Source of the DNA: Acorus gramineus
Taxonomy: Eukaryota > Streptophyta > Magnoliopsida > Acorales > Acoraceae
Length of the DNA: 64,000 nucleotides
Direction: 5' to 3'
Assembly (NCBI GenBank): GCA_030737835.1
Contig: JAUJYN010000020.1
Coordinates: forward strand, 1,054,001 to 1,118,000
In this document: piece by piece, positions 23,801-35,600 of the stretch
How positions within the stretch are numbered: position 1 is the stretch's first letter
Layout: each line of letters begins with the position of its first letter
Notes under the pieces: model-generated
Database searches by the model: none
What the model saw: only the letters and a program-made list of their open reading frames with translations
What the model was told of the DNA's origin: nothing
Program-made: the position numbers and the translations under genes

Positions 23801-26800
23801 AAATTTACTAGAAATACCAAATACTCGGGCAAGCATGCATACGGACTCGCACGCATGCGAGCACGCACGTACGCACGCGAGTCCAAGTGCCCCGACACCT
23901 ACCCGAACCCTCGGGCAGCCACACGCATGGCCCCCCGCACACTCACGCACGCATACACATGCACGAACGAGCCCGAGCACCCTCGGCGCACTGCCGCACG
24001 CCTGCCCGCGCACCCAAACGCATTGCCGCGACCGCGCACGCTCGCGCACGCCTGCGCGCACTGCACGTCCAGCCCGCGCGCCCTCGCGCGCACTGCGCGC
24101 CCGTGCAGAACCCCGCGCATGCCCCAGCATGCGCACGCACGCGCGCGCACTGGCCCCCAGCCCCGCGCCCAGGCGCATGCCCAGGCGCACGCCCGCGCAC
24201 CCCCGCGTGCACTCCCGCTCGCGCCAGTGCCCGCGCGCACCCGCGCCCCCACTCAGGGTGCACCCGCGCGCTCGTGCGCACACGCCCGCACGCGTCTGCG
24301 CGCCCACCTGCGCCTACCAGGGCCAGCCTGCGCGCGCACGCGCACAGACAACCCCAAACACGCGCCCAGCCAACCCTTACCCCTTTTTAACCCTCCCCAA
24401 CCCCTCACGCACCCCCTAACCCATATGCATAGCATGCATGAACACCCTAACCATCCCAACAACCCTAAAAATCAAAAAGAAGGGGAAGAGGACTTACCAA
24501 AAGAGGGAAACGGAAAGGGGGAGATGCGGGGCTCTCGACGCGCCCACGACCACCTCAACCACCACCACCACCTCTTCAGCCTCCTCAGCCTCCTTCTTGG
24601 CTGAAAATCAGGGGGGGAGAACAAGATATGAGAGGGTGCTTGAGAGAGAGGAGATCAACAACAACACATGAACAACCCTTCTCTTCTTCCTTCACCATCT
24701 CCTTCTCTTTGGGGAATTAAAACAAACACTTGGGGGGCTTGAGAGAGAGGAAGAGAGAGCTTTGAAGTTGGACGTGGGGAATGGGAGGGAGAGAGAGAGA
24801 GAGAGAAGATATTTTGTTGCACAAATAAATATCTAAAGAGGGATGGAAATGACCATTTCATCCCTGACTTAGAAATTCTGCGCATGCTTCACTAGAACAG
24901 CCATAACTTCCTCGATATAGCTCCGAATTGCACAATTCCAATTCCGTTGGAAAGCCAAGAAGATTATCTACAACTTTCATGTTTATGCCAAGATCAAATA
25001 ATCCTTCCAGCTCTTCTGAAATTAGAGCTAAACATAGAACAGGGCTGCTGCCAGAATTTCCCTCCCCGGGGTATACTTGGTAAAATACCCATAACTTTTA
25101 CTACAGGAATCCAGTTGATCTAATTCCACTTTTGTACGAAAGATAACTCAAAACTGGACATCTCATAATAAAATCATATTTAAACCTCTTCATCTTGGAT
25201 TTTAACAAAATCAAATCCAAATACCAAATTGGAAATACATAACTTCGAGGAAAAAAATTATGTAGCCAAATTTTCAATCAGAGTGCTCCAAATGACACAG
25301 GCACAACATGCGCCCCTCTAGTATGGGCATGTATTTCTGTAATGTGTATGGATGTATAGAATAGGGCATGCCTTAGGTAGTATTGTAATACTACTCCCAC
25401 CATATTAATTGGAATATCCAACATGATTAAGTCTGGGTTAATAACGAGCACATGCCTAATATTCCCTTGCGATAAGACTCGAGGGCGTGGTGTAGTTGTT
25501 GCACCCATGCTAATGGGGCAAAGCTATGACCAACTTCAAGAGATGATGATCTCTCTCTCTCGCCCTCTCCCTCTACACGAACTGAGTAAGTAGATGCGAT
25601 TTCCTACTCGACTCAGGTTCGTTTGGAATATTGGCATGCACCTGTTAGTGCGCGAGATCGCGCTTGACCCTTCCCTTTTAAGTTGGTGATATCTAACGCA
25701 TGCTTAAGTTATGCCTTGTGTGCTTATATGATTAATGGCCATGTATGCATGTTTAAGTGGGTCATACCATGTATGCATGTTGTATGATTTGTTGTTTATG
25801 ATGTAAATCCATGTTAGGGGTCACCCTTATGGTCAATTATTAGATGATTGTGCATATGGTTCATGCACATAGCTATGATATGATTCTCCTGTTATATATA
25901 TGCACATGTTAAAACTAATTAGGCCTATCTGAAATAGGCATGGGTACGACTCGCTGTCGGGATGTACCTCATTAGTTAGTGCGCGAGCGATGTAATCGCC
26001 CTTGCATCTGTGTGATGCACTTGAATGGAATTCAGGAGAATTCATTTGTTGTATCGGTTTTGTTAAACCGGTAGCTTTGGCATTAAGTTAGGCCTACCCG
26101 TGCTAGGCGCGTATATGAACCGCCTGTTGGGTTATATGCCTTGGGCTTATTTCTGCGTGAGAGCAGAGGTAACCCCTCACGTCTAAGCGATGCAGTCATG
26201 TGGGAGTCCAAGAGTATTTGTTATCATCGATATGTGATTATCGAGCGTAGTTGACTTTCCCATAGGGTTCGCTTTGCGAATGTGGGGTGCTTCCTCCTGA
26301 CATCGTCGTGCGTCGAACACCCCAGCGTTGAAGCTGTCCTGTTTGGGTGCCACCACTTGTAGGTGCTACTGATGCGTATCGCGGTACGCATCTGGTTGAT
26401 GTACCGATCGTGGAAGGCCGACAGGTAGAGGCTACGCGGGAGAGGGCTACCGGATGATTTTTGCGAGCGTGGAATCGTTCTCCCCTTCTTTGGATCCGCG
26501 TTGAAGCTACGAGACGTTAAAGCTGTCCTGACAGAGCGCTCCCATTTGTAGGTACTACCGATGCGTTCAGCAGCTAAACTGATCATGGGAGTATACCAGG
26601 TAGAGGCTACTCGGGAGAGGGCTACCGGATGACGAAGGGTGTAGAACAAAAGGTTTTCTTCCAACAGTCCTGTGTCACCCTTAGGGGTGAGGGTGAGGAT
26701 GAAATGAAGTCATGTCGCCACTTGACCCATTCGTTTTTCGTCCGTTCGCATAGTTGTTGGGTCCGGTTAAGTATTGATGTTCAGAGACATCGTTGGGCAG

Positions 26801-27468
26801 TTATCGCGATATAGATGATCCAGTAGTGTTGTGTAGACCAGTAATTCCGCGTCTCTTCGACCAACGGTATGGTCTCTCCCCAAAAGTCCCAAGAGTCTTA
26901 ATCCGGGAGTGAGGGTGAGGGTGAGGTTGGTCGCGCCGCCGCATGACCTTGTTATCCATTGGGTTTCCACCCATGTTTTCCTTGAAAGGAAATTGCCTTA
27001 ACATTGAACTGTTGTAATGGTGATTGGTTTCCAGCCACTCACTGAGCTTGTAGCTCACCCCTCGCATACTGTTTCTTTTAAGGGGCAGTGTTGGGCGTGG
27101 AGCTGGAGCTTCCCTGTGGCGTGGTCTTATGTGAGTGGAGCGTTCTGTCTGGTGGGTGGCGAGTGCGAGGCTGTCAGCAGTCCTAGAGTCATTTTATGTA
27201 TTGTAAATCATGCATGTGGCACAGGTTGTATTTTATTTGGACTAAACTTGGCTCTCACAGGATAGTGATTGTGTATTCGAGTCTATAATAATGTTTTTGG
27301 TTTACAGATATTGTTGATATCTTATGCTTCCGCTTTTCAGTTAGTTATCATTTATCTTTGCTTTGCCACCTTGTGTGTTGTTGTTGGAGTCTTTGTTGAC
27401 CTAAGGTATTGATAGCTGATACTTTATATATTGTCGCATCTCGGGGACAGCCGCTCTAGGGCGTGACA
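20831..27468 (+). mobile_element. Solo B LTR (plus) hosting a second solo LTR
   Basis: It begins TGTTATGCCTGTGTCATTTG and ends GGGCGTGACA. Without the nested LTR it is about 3.06 kb. The flanks AATAT (20826-20830) and GATAT (27469-27473) are a 5 bp target duplication with one change; RT coding on each side joins correctly across it. No second LTR or internal region is present, so it is a solo LTR left by LTR-LTR recombination. Bases 25314-25630 are present here but missing from the truncated copies at 5308 and 9032. Confidence 0.88.
21740..25308 (-). mobile_element. Nested solo LTR, B/D mosaic, TSD TGCGC
   Basis: This is a 3569 bp LTR flanked by TGCGC (21735-21739 and 25309-25313). The inner half up to about 23345 is family B. 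Then, at a shared GCGCATA, it switches to family D sequence (matches 59937-60102), and it ends again with the B outer end. Three tandem copies of a block with TCGGTGGTACCTAC and CTGTCAGGAC occupy about 22565-23060. The GC-rich tract is 23830-24360, and 11 G lie at about 23681. Confidence 0.9.
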
Positions 27469-27790
27469 GATATGTTGCCCCCGCATTCTTCAACCCAAAG
27501 GGCATGACCGTGTAGCAATAGGTGCTTATTGGTGTGATGAATGCAGTTTTTTCTATGTCACCAGTCAGTTATCATTTATCTTTGCCTTGCCACCTTGTGT
27601 GTTGTTGTTGGAGTCTTTGTTGACCTCAGGTATTGATAGCTGATACTTTATATATTGCCGCGTCTCGGGGACGGCCACCCTGGGGCGTGACAGATATGTT
27701 GCCCCCGCATTCTTCAGCCCAAAGGGCATGACCTTGTAGCAATAGGTGCCCATTGGGATGATGAATGTTGTCTTTTCAATGTCATGTTCA
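27343..27790. repeat. 224 bp tandem duplication across an LTR/RT junction
   Basis: 27343-27566 and 27567-27790 each hold the last 126 bp of the B LTR followed by about 95 bp of Tat RT starting GATATGTTGCCCCC. The RT parts of the two copies differ at roughly a dozen positions, more than the LTR parts, and copy 1 shows many C-to-T and G-to-A type changes. Confidence 0.85.
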
Positions 27791-28350
27791 TACATCAGAA
27801 TCTGATGATATCCCGAGTACGCATCCATAAAGCTCATCAGCTCGTTGCCAGAAGAGGCGTCTACTAACTCGTAGATTTTAGGAAGAGGGAAGATGTCTTT
27901 TGGGCAAGCACTGTTTAGATCAGTGAAGTCGACGCAAACTCACCACTTGTTATTCTTCTTAGGCACCACCACCGTATTGGCTAACCAATCCGGGTATCGG
28001 TCTTCACGGATGAATACTACAGCTAAGAGCTTTTCAACCTCCTCCCTGATTGCGTTGGCATGAACTGGAGCTACTCGCCTCTGCCGTTGTTTGACAGGTC
28101 GTACTATAGGGGAGATGCACAATCTGTGGCAGACTAGATCTGGATTGATGCCGGGCATATCAGACGACTTCCACCCAAATACATCTATATGCTCATGGAG
28201 TAGTTTGGTCAGACTTGTTCTTTCACTTTGGCTCAATGCGGTACCAATAAGGAAATACTTCTCAAGCTCGAGTGGGTTAATGAAGATTTTCTCTAGGTCT
28301 TCAAGCACCCTTTCAGTGGGATTGGGTCGTGCCTCATCGGCCTTCACCTA
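27692..28350 (-). pseudogene. Tat-like RT, N-terminal part
   Basis: Read on the minus strand: a linker with LPLELEKYF-like INPLELEKYF and HEHIDVFGWKSSDMPGI, then CHRLCISPIVRPVKQRQRR, REEVEKLL, YPDWLANTVVVPKKNNKW, and after a stop MSFMDAYSGYHQILM, EKTTFI, GTYCYKVMPFGLKNAGATY. These are the fingers and palm of a Tat/Retand reverse transcriptase. The frame breaks at about 27940 and the gene is cut at 27692/27469 by the solo LTR and its duplicated junction. It is not functional. Confidence 0.85.
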
Positions 28351-28461
28351 ATCCTTTAGTAATTGCTATCTTTTCGGGTGTATGTCATCTACACCTCCGG
28401 GTTGCTCTTCAGGTGGAGCTTTATCGGAAGTGGCGATGCCGTAACACCTCTTTGCAACAAA

Positions 28462-28915
28462 TTAGTCGCCCCGTATTTCCATAATTCCCCTTGAAGTCAG
28501 GAAGCGCAACTTCTGGTGGTAAGTCAATGGTATGGCCTTCATTGCCCCCAGCCAGGTACGGCCCATGATGGCATTGTAGGGAGAAGGAAAGTCCATGACA
28601 GTGAACACGGTCATAACCGTTTCTTCGCCTACCCGTACAGGTAGGGTTATCTGGCCAACCGGAACGGCTTGGCTTCCATTGAAAGCGATCAACGAATCCT
28701 GCATTGGTTTGAGGCTAGAGGGTTGCAGGCCCATTTTGAGATAGGGCTGCACAAACAGCTAAACTTTCGGTGTCGACCAGTATCCATTTGACGTCGTAAT
28801 TCGTGATGCGTAAGGTGATGACCAAAGCGCCGCTGGGCGGTATTGAAACGCCGGCCAAATCGTCATCGAAAAATGATATGAGCTCTGGATCTTCCACTTT
28901 TGACCTTTTGGTCAA
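28462..28915 (-). pseudogene. Tat-like aspartic protease
   Basis: The minus strand shows FFDDDLAGVSIPPSGALVIT, NYDVKWILVDTESLAV and, in a shifted frame, MDFPSPYNAIMGRTWLGAMK, a standard order for Tat protease. The catalytic triplet expected as Asp-Thr-Gly reads Asp-Thr-Glu, so the active site is lost, and there is a frame shift near 28740. Confidence 0.78.
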
Positions 28916-29234
28916 TTTGCAAGGCTTCCATATGGCTTGAGCTCCTCTTTTCAGTCCGTTTGACCGACTTGGGGTCCTTCATGACTGGTAATCCTCCGCA
29001 GATCATATCAATAACCCCGGCCACATGTGATGGGGCGACAGCTATTACATGCTTCTCAAGCCTCTTTTCCTCCTCGATGTCTATAAACTCCTTGAGCTTC
29101 CCGTTGTGGACCATTGCCTCTAGGAACCCTTTTAGTGTTCGGCAGTTCTCCGTTTGATGTCGATAGTATCTGTGATAATGACATTTGAGACCTTTGTCCG
29201 TGGTGGCTGGATCACTTTTCATCGGGGTGCCCAT
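28863..29234 (-). pseudogene. Tat-like gag C-terminal zinc-binding region
   Basis: A 123-codon frame with KCHYHRYYRHQTENCRTLKG, a His/Cys-rich motif at the usual place between gag and protease in Tat elements, then KLKEFIDIEEEKRLEK. It overlaps the protease segment in another frame because of a frame shift. Confidence 0.7.
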
Positions 29235-30660
29235 TGGAAGAAGGGTGCATTCCTTATCTTTTCGAGGATTTGAACAAGAGGAAGAGCAAACATGGTGTAT
29301 ACGGGCGCTCCTTGACCTAGTTGATAGTCGGGTTAGTCTTTGTGTCAGCTCGTGGTTTGCGTCCTTTATCCTCCTTTGCTAGAGGGATTTTGGAGACTGC
29401 CGCTACTGCTTGTGGTCGGGAAGAGGTGGCCTTGTCCTCAACTTTGGCATACTTCTTTGCCTGGCACATCAGCTCGTTTAGAGACTCCAGGACTTTTTTT
29501 AACTAGGGAGTTCTTTAGCTCATGCTTGGGGGGTAACCTATTTCAGAATGCCATGATAGCCGCATTAGGATCACATTTGTCGACCTTGAACATGAGGAGA
29601 TGAAAGCGGTCCACATAACACCGAATTGATTCGCCGGTTGCATGTGCACCTTCATGAGGTCGCCCAAATCCTTTCTCTATTTCCAACTGCATATGAAATG
29701 CTCAGCGAACAGAGTGCCGACTTCCTCGAAACACCGGATTGTCCCTTCGGGAAGCTAGTGGAACTAGTTGAGGGCTGCTCTTTCCAAACTGGAAGGGAAC
29801 ATCCTACTCATGAGCTCGTCATATTGCTTGTACAGGGCCATCGCGTGCCGAAAACTCAGCACATGGTCAAATGGATCAGTAATTTAGTTATACAGATGAA
29901 ACTTGAGCTGAACAAACTTCTTGGGTGGAGTACTATGCATGATGTACTGCACAAAGGGGGATTCAAATCCCTTCAACGCTCTGGTGATGAAATCACAATC
30001 GCGGGTGTTCGTCATCTCGCTCCTGTACGTTCGCCTTGTTCGTGTAGGACGCTCTTCTTCGTAGTCGTCATCAGACGATGCCGAATATCGGCTGGGACTT
30101 CAGAACCGTCCTTGTCTAGGCAGTTGTTGAGGCGGCATGTGCTTGCTCCTCGGTTCTCGACGCGGGGAGCGGCTATGATGCTCCTCCTTGTTGGGCCTAG
30201 CCCGGTTCTCTATGGTAGGACAGGCTGGCGGAGTAGGTCCATTTTCTTGATGGTGGTTCCTTCTGTCAGACGAATACACCAACTCGTGACTCCTAACGTT
30301 AGCTCACTGACTTTGTCGGTTCTGATCCCACGGTTCGACGTCCGGCTGAATCGGGTCCTGCTGGTTTCATACCTCAGGGTGCGACAGTGGTGGCGTGGCC
30401 TCCTTTCGCTTTAGGAACTCCTCCATCAGGTTCTCAAGGTGATGATACCATTGGTTCATCTCCTTGAGCTCCTTAGCGAAGTTGCAGTCTGCCTCCGGCG
30501 TCGAGTTTTGCGAAGTATAGACCCTACCACAGTCTTTCCCTTCTGCAGGGGTTGATCTTTGGGTGTAGTGCGACCGCCTTCTCCGTCTTGTCCTTGAATT
30601 GTCGATCAAGTTCTCGTCAACACCATCTTCTCGGATTGAAGTTAGGAACGGCTTCTCGCT
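29235..30660 (-). pseudogene. Decayed Tat-like gag body
   Basis: Pieces recognisable in all three minus frames include HVLSFRHAMALY near 29850 and the start region with NSRTRRRRRSHYTQRS near 30580. Stops and shifts are frequent. Open frames on the plus strand here (for example 29626-30414) run opposite to all conserved motifs and are shadows. Confidence 0.6.
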
Positions 30661-30661
30661 C

Positions 30662-30681
30662 GGCTCCCACAGACAGCGCCA
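30662..30681 (-). other. Primer binding site of the Tat-like element
   Basis: On the minus strand, TGGCGCTGTCTGTGGGAG lies three bases inside the LTR end at 30685. Its position fits a primer site, and it differs from the initiator-Met site of the A, B and D elements. Tat elements are known for a TGGCGCCGTCTGTGG-type site; I cannot confirm which tRNA. Confidence 0.65.
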
Positions 30682-30684
30682 ATA

Positions 30685-31507
30685 TGTGGAGGGTGAGGTC
30701 AGGTCCTCCCCTCCTGGGCCGAATCTTTGCCGATCCAGGCTTTTGTTGTAGATTTGAGATGATATTGATGCCAACTCTTCTTCGCAACGTCACGTCACAA
30801 GCCTCCGCAACCGTCGTCGTCCTCCTCCTCCTTCTTCGGCCCTCGAGCACTTGAAACTCACACCAGTGTGGTGCCGGCTAACGCCCCTCCGATGCTCAAG
30901 TCAGTTACCTCCTCATGAGAAGAAGAAGAACTTAGAATTCTTGAGTATGAGCCGGAGTGAGAGGGAGTGCTTGCCTACCTTTGAGGGGAAATGAAGTCCC
31001 CCTTTTATACCCGAGAAGGGGCGTACCAATCTTGGTCTCGTGAAGTAACCATATCATGATATGGAATCTTATACGTGGCCCTTGAAACTGTGGACATTTG
31101 TCACCTAGGGATTGCCATTTTGTAACCGCCTTTTCTAACATCATGTCTTTTCCCTGTGTCAGGGTATATTCCCTTAGCTAATCGTTATTTTGCAGGGTCG
31201 GTCATATGGCCGACCTGTCTTTTAACTCGGGCATTATGGCGTGAACGGCCCATAACTCAAGTCAGGCTTTCTGTACTCCATCGTCTTGTCTTAGTCAGGC
31301 AGTGTGCAGTGTTCGACCTTAAACGGCTAGTCTTTTAGGCGTCCTGCCTTCAATATATGCCTGACTTATCCTGGTCGGATAATATTATTTGCCCGACCTA
31401 CCCTAGAAGATGGGCCTGATTAACTTGCGAGTGGATTTGGGCCCATGGGCTTTTACCTTTGATTCTCCTCTATCCCTTGCGAGCTAATCCACTTAATTTC
31501 CCTAACA
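30685..31507 (-). repeat. 5' LTR of the Tat-like element (823 bp)
   Basis: On the minus strand it starts TGTTAGGGAAATTAAGTGG (31507) and ends CCTCCACA (30685). A TATAAAA box is at 31003-31009 on the minus strand. The matching 3' LTR is not in the window; the far end of this element was removed by the T2 insertion near 20421. Possible right target duplication: ACACA (31508-31512). Confidence 0.75.
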
Positions 31508-32619
31508 ACACAACTTTGTTCTTTATTCCGTTTGATGATAAATTCGGTCTCCTACAAGATACACTCTTTAAAAATAGATATAAAGAAATAAAAAAAATAA
31601 CCACATGAAAAATGCCTATATAGCTTGTGAAGTGGGAACAATGTCCATGTGTCTTTTGAGATGTACAATTTATGATGCTTTAAATGGTAAGCTTTAAATG
31701 GGAAGCTGAGGTGTCGTTATTCAAACTGATCAAAGAAGGTCATTTTTACATATTATTTTTGGTAAAGATCATTTGTAAAAATAATTATTAAGTCAAGGTT
31801 AATTTCAAAATTTTCTCATATGAAATATGATGAAATAAAAATGAATAAACCTTAAAATTTTATTTGCTTACAAGAGATACATTGATATATTTTTACCGAA
31901 ATAAGTGAGAAAAATAGTATTAATATTTTAAATAACCTACCCATTCTATTCTCATGATACAAGGGAACTCATGTATAAAATTATTTGTTATCATTTTTTA
32001 TAAATTATGATATCCTAAATGTCAAATTTTTCTTTTATAATTTTTACAAATTATTATTATGGACATCTTATTTAAATTTATCCATTATTAATTAAATAAT
32101 AAAATTTTATTATTATATTTTTTTAAAAAAATATTTAAAATCATTAACAAAGAAAAAAAAATTAATTTATTTTATTAATATAATTATTTTTATTAAAATA
32201 ATCATCATTATAAAATAACTTAGGTCTTGCGTTAGAACCGTCGGTACCCAAGTTGGACTCGGACACTTGACAACCAATAAACAAAAGAAAAAATGATTCC
32301 ATTAATCCCACGTTTTCTTATCATGTCAGACTCCATGTATTATTTTAATCTAAAATTCGGATTGTCCTATCATATCGTCCAACCCCATGACAGCTGCATA
32401 AACCTAGCACATGAGTCAGCCGCTCGCTCTCTCTCTCTCTCCCTCTCTCTCACATTAAAAAAACAAAAAACATAATATGAATGTCAATAGCATATAAGTG
32501 CATGGATTCAGATCTCTCATCATGTAGAAGAGAGGAACAAAGTTCACTTCCTCATTTTCCTCACCTCCTACTTTTCCTCCTCTGTTTAATAGAGAGAGGC
32601 AGGAAAAATAGAGAGAGAG
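31508..32619. other. AT-rich intergenic region upstream of the transporter gene
   Basis: There is no gene or LTR here. Bases 31560-32220 are very AT-rich. A pyrimidine patch of CT repeats lies at about 32423-32451, and a short GA-rich stretch (32591-32619) runs into the start codon. CATATAAGT near 32489 could serve as a TATA box, but this is weak. The promoter and 5' UTR of the gene must lie here. Confidence 0.5.
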
Positions 32620-35600
32620 ATGGCTATGAATGAAGATGTAGAGAGAGGTCCAACAAAAGACACAACAACAAAGGTTGGGATTTCAGAGCCACTTCTCTAT
32701 CAACAAAGCATCATTGAAGAACCTAAAAGCCAAGGGTCAATATGGTTGGTCATCCTCAGCACCCTTGTGGCTGTCTGTGGCTCCTTCGAATTTGGATCCT
32801 GTGTAAGTTTTTTTTTGTTTTTTGTTTTTTGTTTTTTGTTTTTTTCTATAACCTTTTCTGTTTATCAGTCTCTTCAAATTAAAATGTGGGTTTGTGTTTG
32901 CAGATCGGGTATTCTGCGCCTACGCAGTCCGGCATCAGAAGCGACCTTGGCCTATCTTTATCAGAGGTTGGTTTCACGTTATATCTTCTTTGTTTGGTTA
33001 CCATGAATTTTTGTCTTTTGTCTCTATATTTCTTTCACAATTATCTTTATTAATGAATAAATATGAATAAATTATAATAATTTTGATTGATTTATTTGTG
33101 TACTAATAAACAAATATGTTCTATTACCATTATTTAAGGTGTGATATAGAATTATTCGCTCATGATGATTATATTAAAATAAATAATAATTCATGTAAAA
33201 TAAATAAATTTTTATTATTCGTTGATTTTTTTATTAAAAATGATGATAAATTATAGATTAAAATATTTATATTTATTGTGTTTTATTATAACTATACATT
33301 TTTATAAAAGAAATTATTTATTTTTATCCTACTGAATTCCGTTATATTCTAGGTTTACGTTTCACTGGGGTTAGAAAATTAGGTTTATTTTATGGACTGC
33401 ACTTTTTGTTTGCGGGAATTTTATTTCATAATTTAAATATATATGCTATTTTAGATTTGATGAGACGCTTTCAGATCCAAGAATAGAATACTAATGATGG
33501 GTGTGGACCAACATGAATGAGATAAAATAATCTGAATTTTTTTTTTTTTTTTGTCGCAACTGCATTTATTGGCTGGATATCTACGTCTAGGTCGGCTCCA
33601 ATGATAGCGATCGGTTACCGGGTTAGGTAATAACGTGCTCCGCGGCGCAATGGGACCATGCTTTATATGGTTGTTCATCAAACGTGCCTACCTATAATGT
33701 TATCTCAGTGGTGAAACATAAAAAAATATTAAACTCAATCACATTTATCAATTAAAACTCAGACCTTACATGTTTTTATTTTAAAAAAATATTAAACATC
33801 GTCTAATAAATTATAAGTGTAAGAAAATATTTAATGAGATATATACATCTAATGAGTTATATGTTTCACTGTATTTTTAAAGAAGTATATAGGACTGCAT
33901 TTTTTACTGAAAAAAAACTGTGTAGCACTAAAAAAATATTGTTTTTCCCGGTCCATAGAATTTAGGTGAGGCATAGACTAACTCATAAAATGAGGCTATA
34001 TTAAAAAATTTGAGTGAAATTTTTTAACCATATTAGTAATAAAATAGCAAGACTAAACAAAAACTGATAATAATAATAATAATAATAATAACTGTTTTGA
34101 GTTTAGGCCGGGTGGCCTCTTGTCCACCGGATCCATAAGGGTCATCGTAGTTTACTTTATGTTATTTTAATTTCTTCTCTTATCTTCTCGTCCCCCATTC
34201 AGTCATTGTCATTACAACTTACTTAATGAGAATACCTACTTAACTAAATAATAATAATAATAATAATTGAAAAATAAATGTAACAAAAAAAATATTCATT
34301 GAGTTTCTTTTTTAAAAAGAAATAAAAATCACAAAAATAAGATCATTTTCTCTACAAAAAATATATATATCTCAAAAATAGGGATAGACTAAAAATATAA
34401 TAAATATAAAAAAGATACTGATGAAATAAGATAAAAAAAAATATTTTGCATAATGATGTAAACAATGATTATATTTTCAAAGAAAAAATTTAAAATAAAT
34501 AGGAAGATATATTCAAGTTTTTTTTTTAAATAAAATTTTAATTTTAATGTGAAAAAGCTTAACATAAAAAAAAATTTGAATTTGGGGGCTCTCTTTGGAG
34601 AGGGGGCCCTAGATGTGCCTACCTAACCTATAGTCAGGGCCGGTCATGTGTCTATCATTTGACATTTCATAAAAAATCTTATCCTGAGCCAGGAAAATCT
34701 TATAACAAAGAATGTCATTTCTTTTCTGAGCGACTCAATGTAGTTTTGAAGGAGATGATCAACAAGTCGTTGGAGGGTACTAGTGTGGTGTCTTGAGAAA
34801 GTCTCCGATGCTTAAGTTATGAATCATCCTAAAAAGTGGATAAAAGTAATTTATATATTTTCTGAGCATGCCATTAAGATATTTTGTAACTACTTGTGTA
34901 TCATTTAAGGTCGTGTGCGATCCATTCATTTATTCACATTCTCCTACCTAGGTCTTGCGGATCAATACATGACCTCATGTAATAGTATATCTGGTAAGTC
35001 GCCAACTTTACATGAGCTTTTATTCGCTAGAAAACTTCACTCAAGCATAAAATAGTATCACATGTACATATGTGTTAACACGTGACTATGTGAGTGCTTG
35101 TTAATTTTGTCATCATAGTTATATTGTAACCTGAAAATTTATTAAAATTATTAGAAATTTTTAATACTTATGAGATTTGATTTGTGTAGTTTTTCCTGAC
35201 ATCTCAATTATTATTGGTTTGAGTTTTCTTAAACTACAAAGCAATTTGTTTTTCTTTTTTATGTATTTTATTTCAAAATCTTTGTTCTCTCATCCCATTA
35301 TGATATTATATTATCTGAAATAGAAATGACCACATTTTCATAAATTAAAAAACAACTCTAGCTAAGTAGCTAGGACAATTGTGAGCCTCTCTTTTGCTAT
35401 CTCATTAGTTTATTTAAGAGTTTTGAAAGACTCTTCCCATTTCTTGCTTTAACTTTTACCCCGGTAAAAGTATGTGTATATAGCTCCTTATGAGAGTATA
35501 TACATTATTTATATGAAAAATACATTCATTATTATATATTTTTATATGTAAATATATATCTCAAGTGTTTGTTTGTTTTTTTTTTTAGAAATCAATAGAC

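Noticed and set aside
23714..24604. Open frames of up to 249 codons
   Set aside because: Same artefact of a CpG-dense LTR tract, open on both strands. The same applies to 118-556, 1229-1966, 52125-52980 and 60808-61433.
29626..30414. 262-codon open frame on the plus strand
   Set aside because: It is opposite to a decayed Tat gag whose motifs are on the minus strand, and shows no domain.
33540..33690. GC-richer patch in intron 2 that looked tRNA-like or organellar
   Set aside because: No cloverleaf or A/B box pair could be drawn and no recognisable organelle gene is present.
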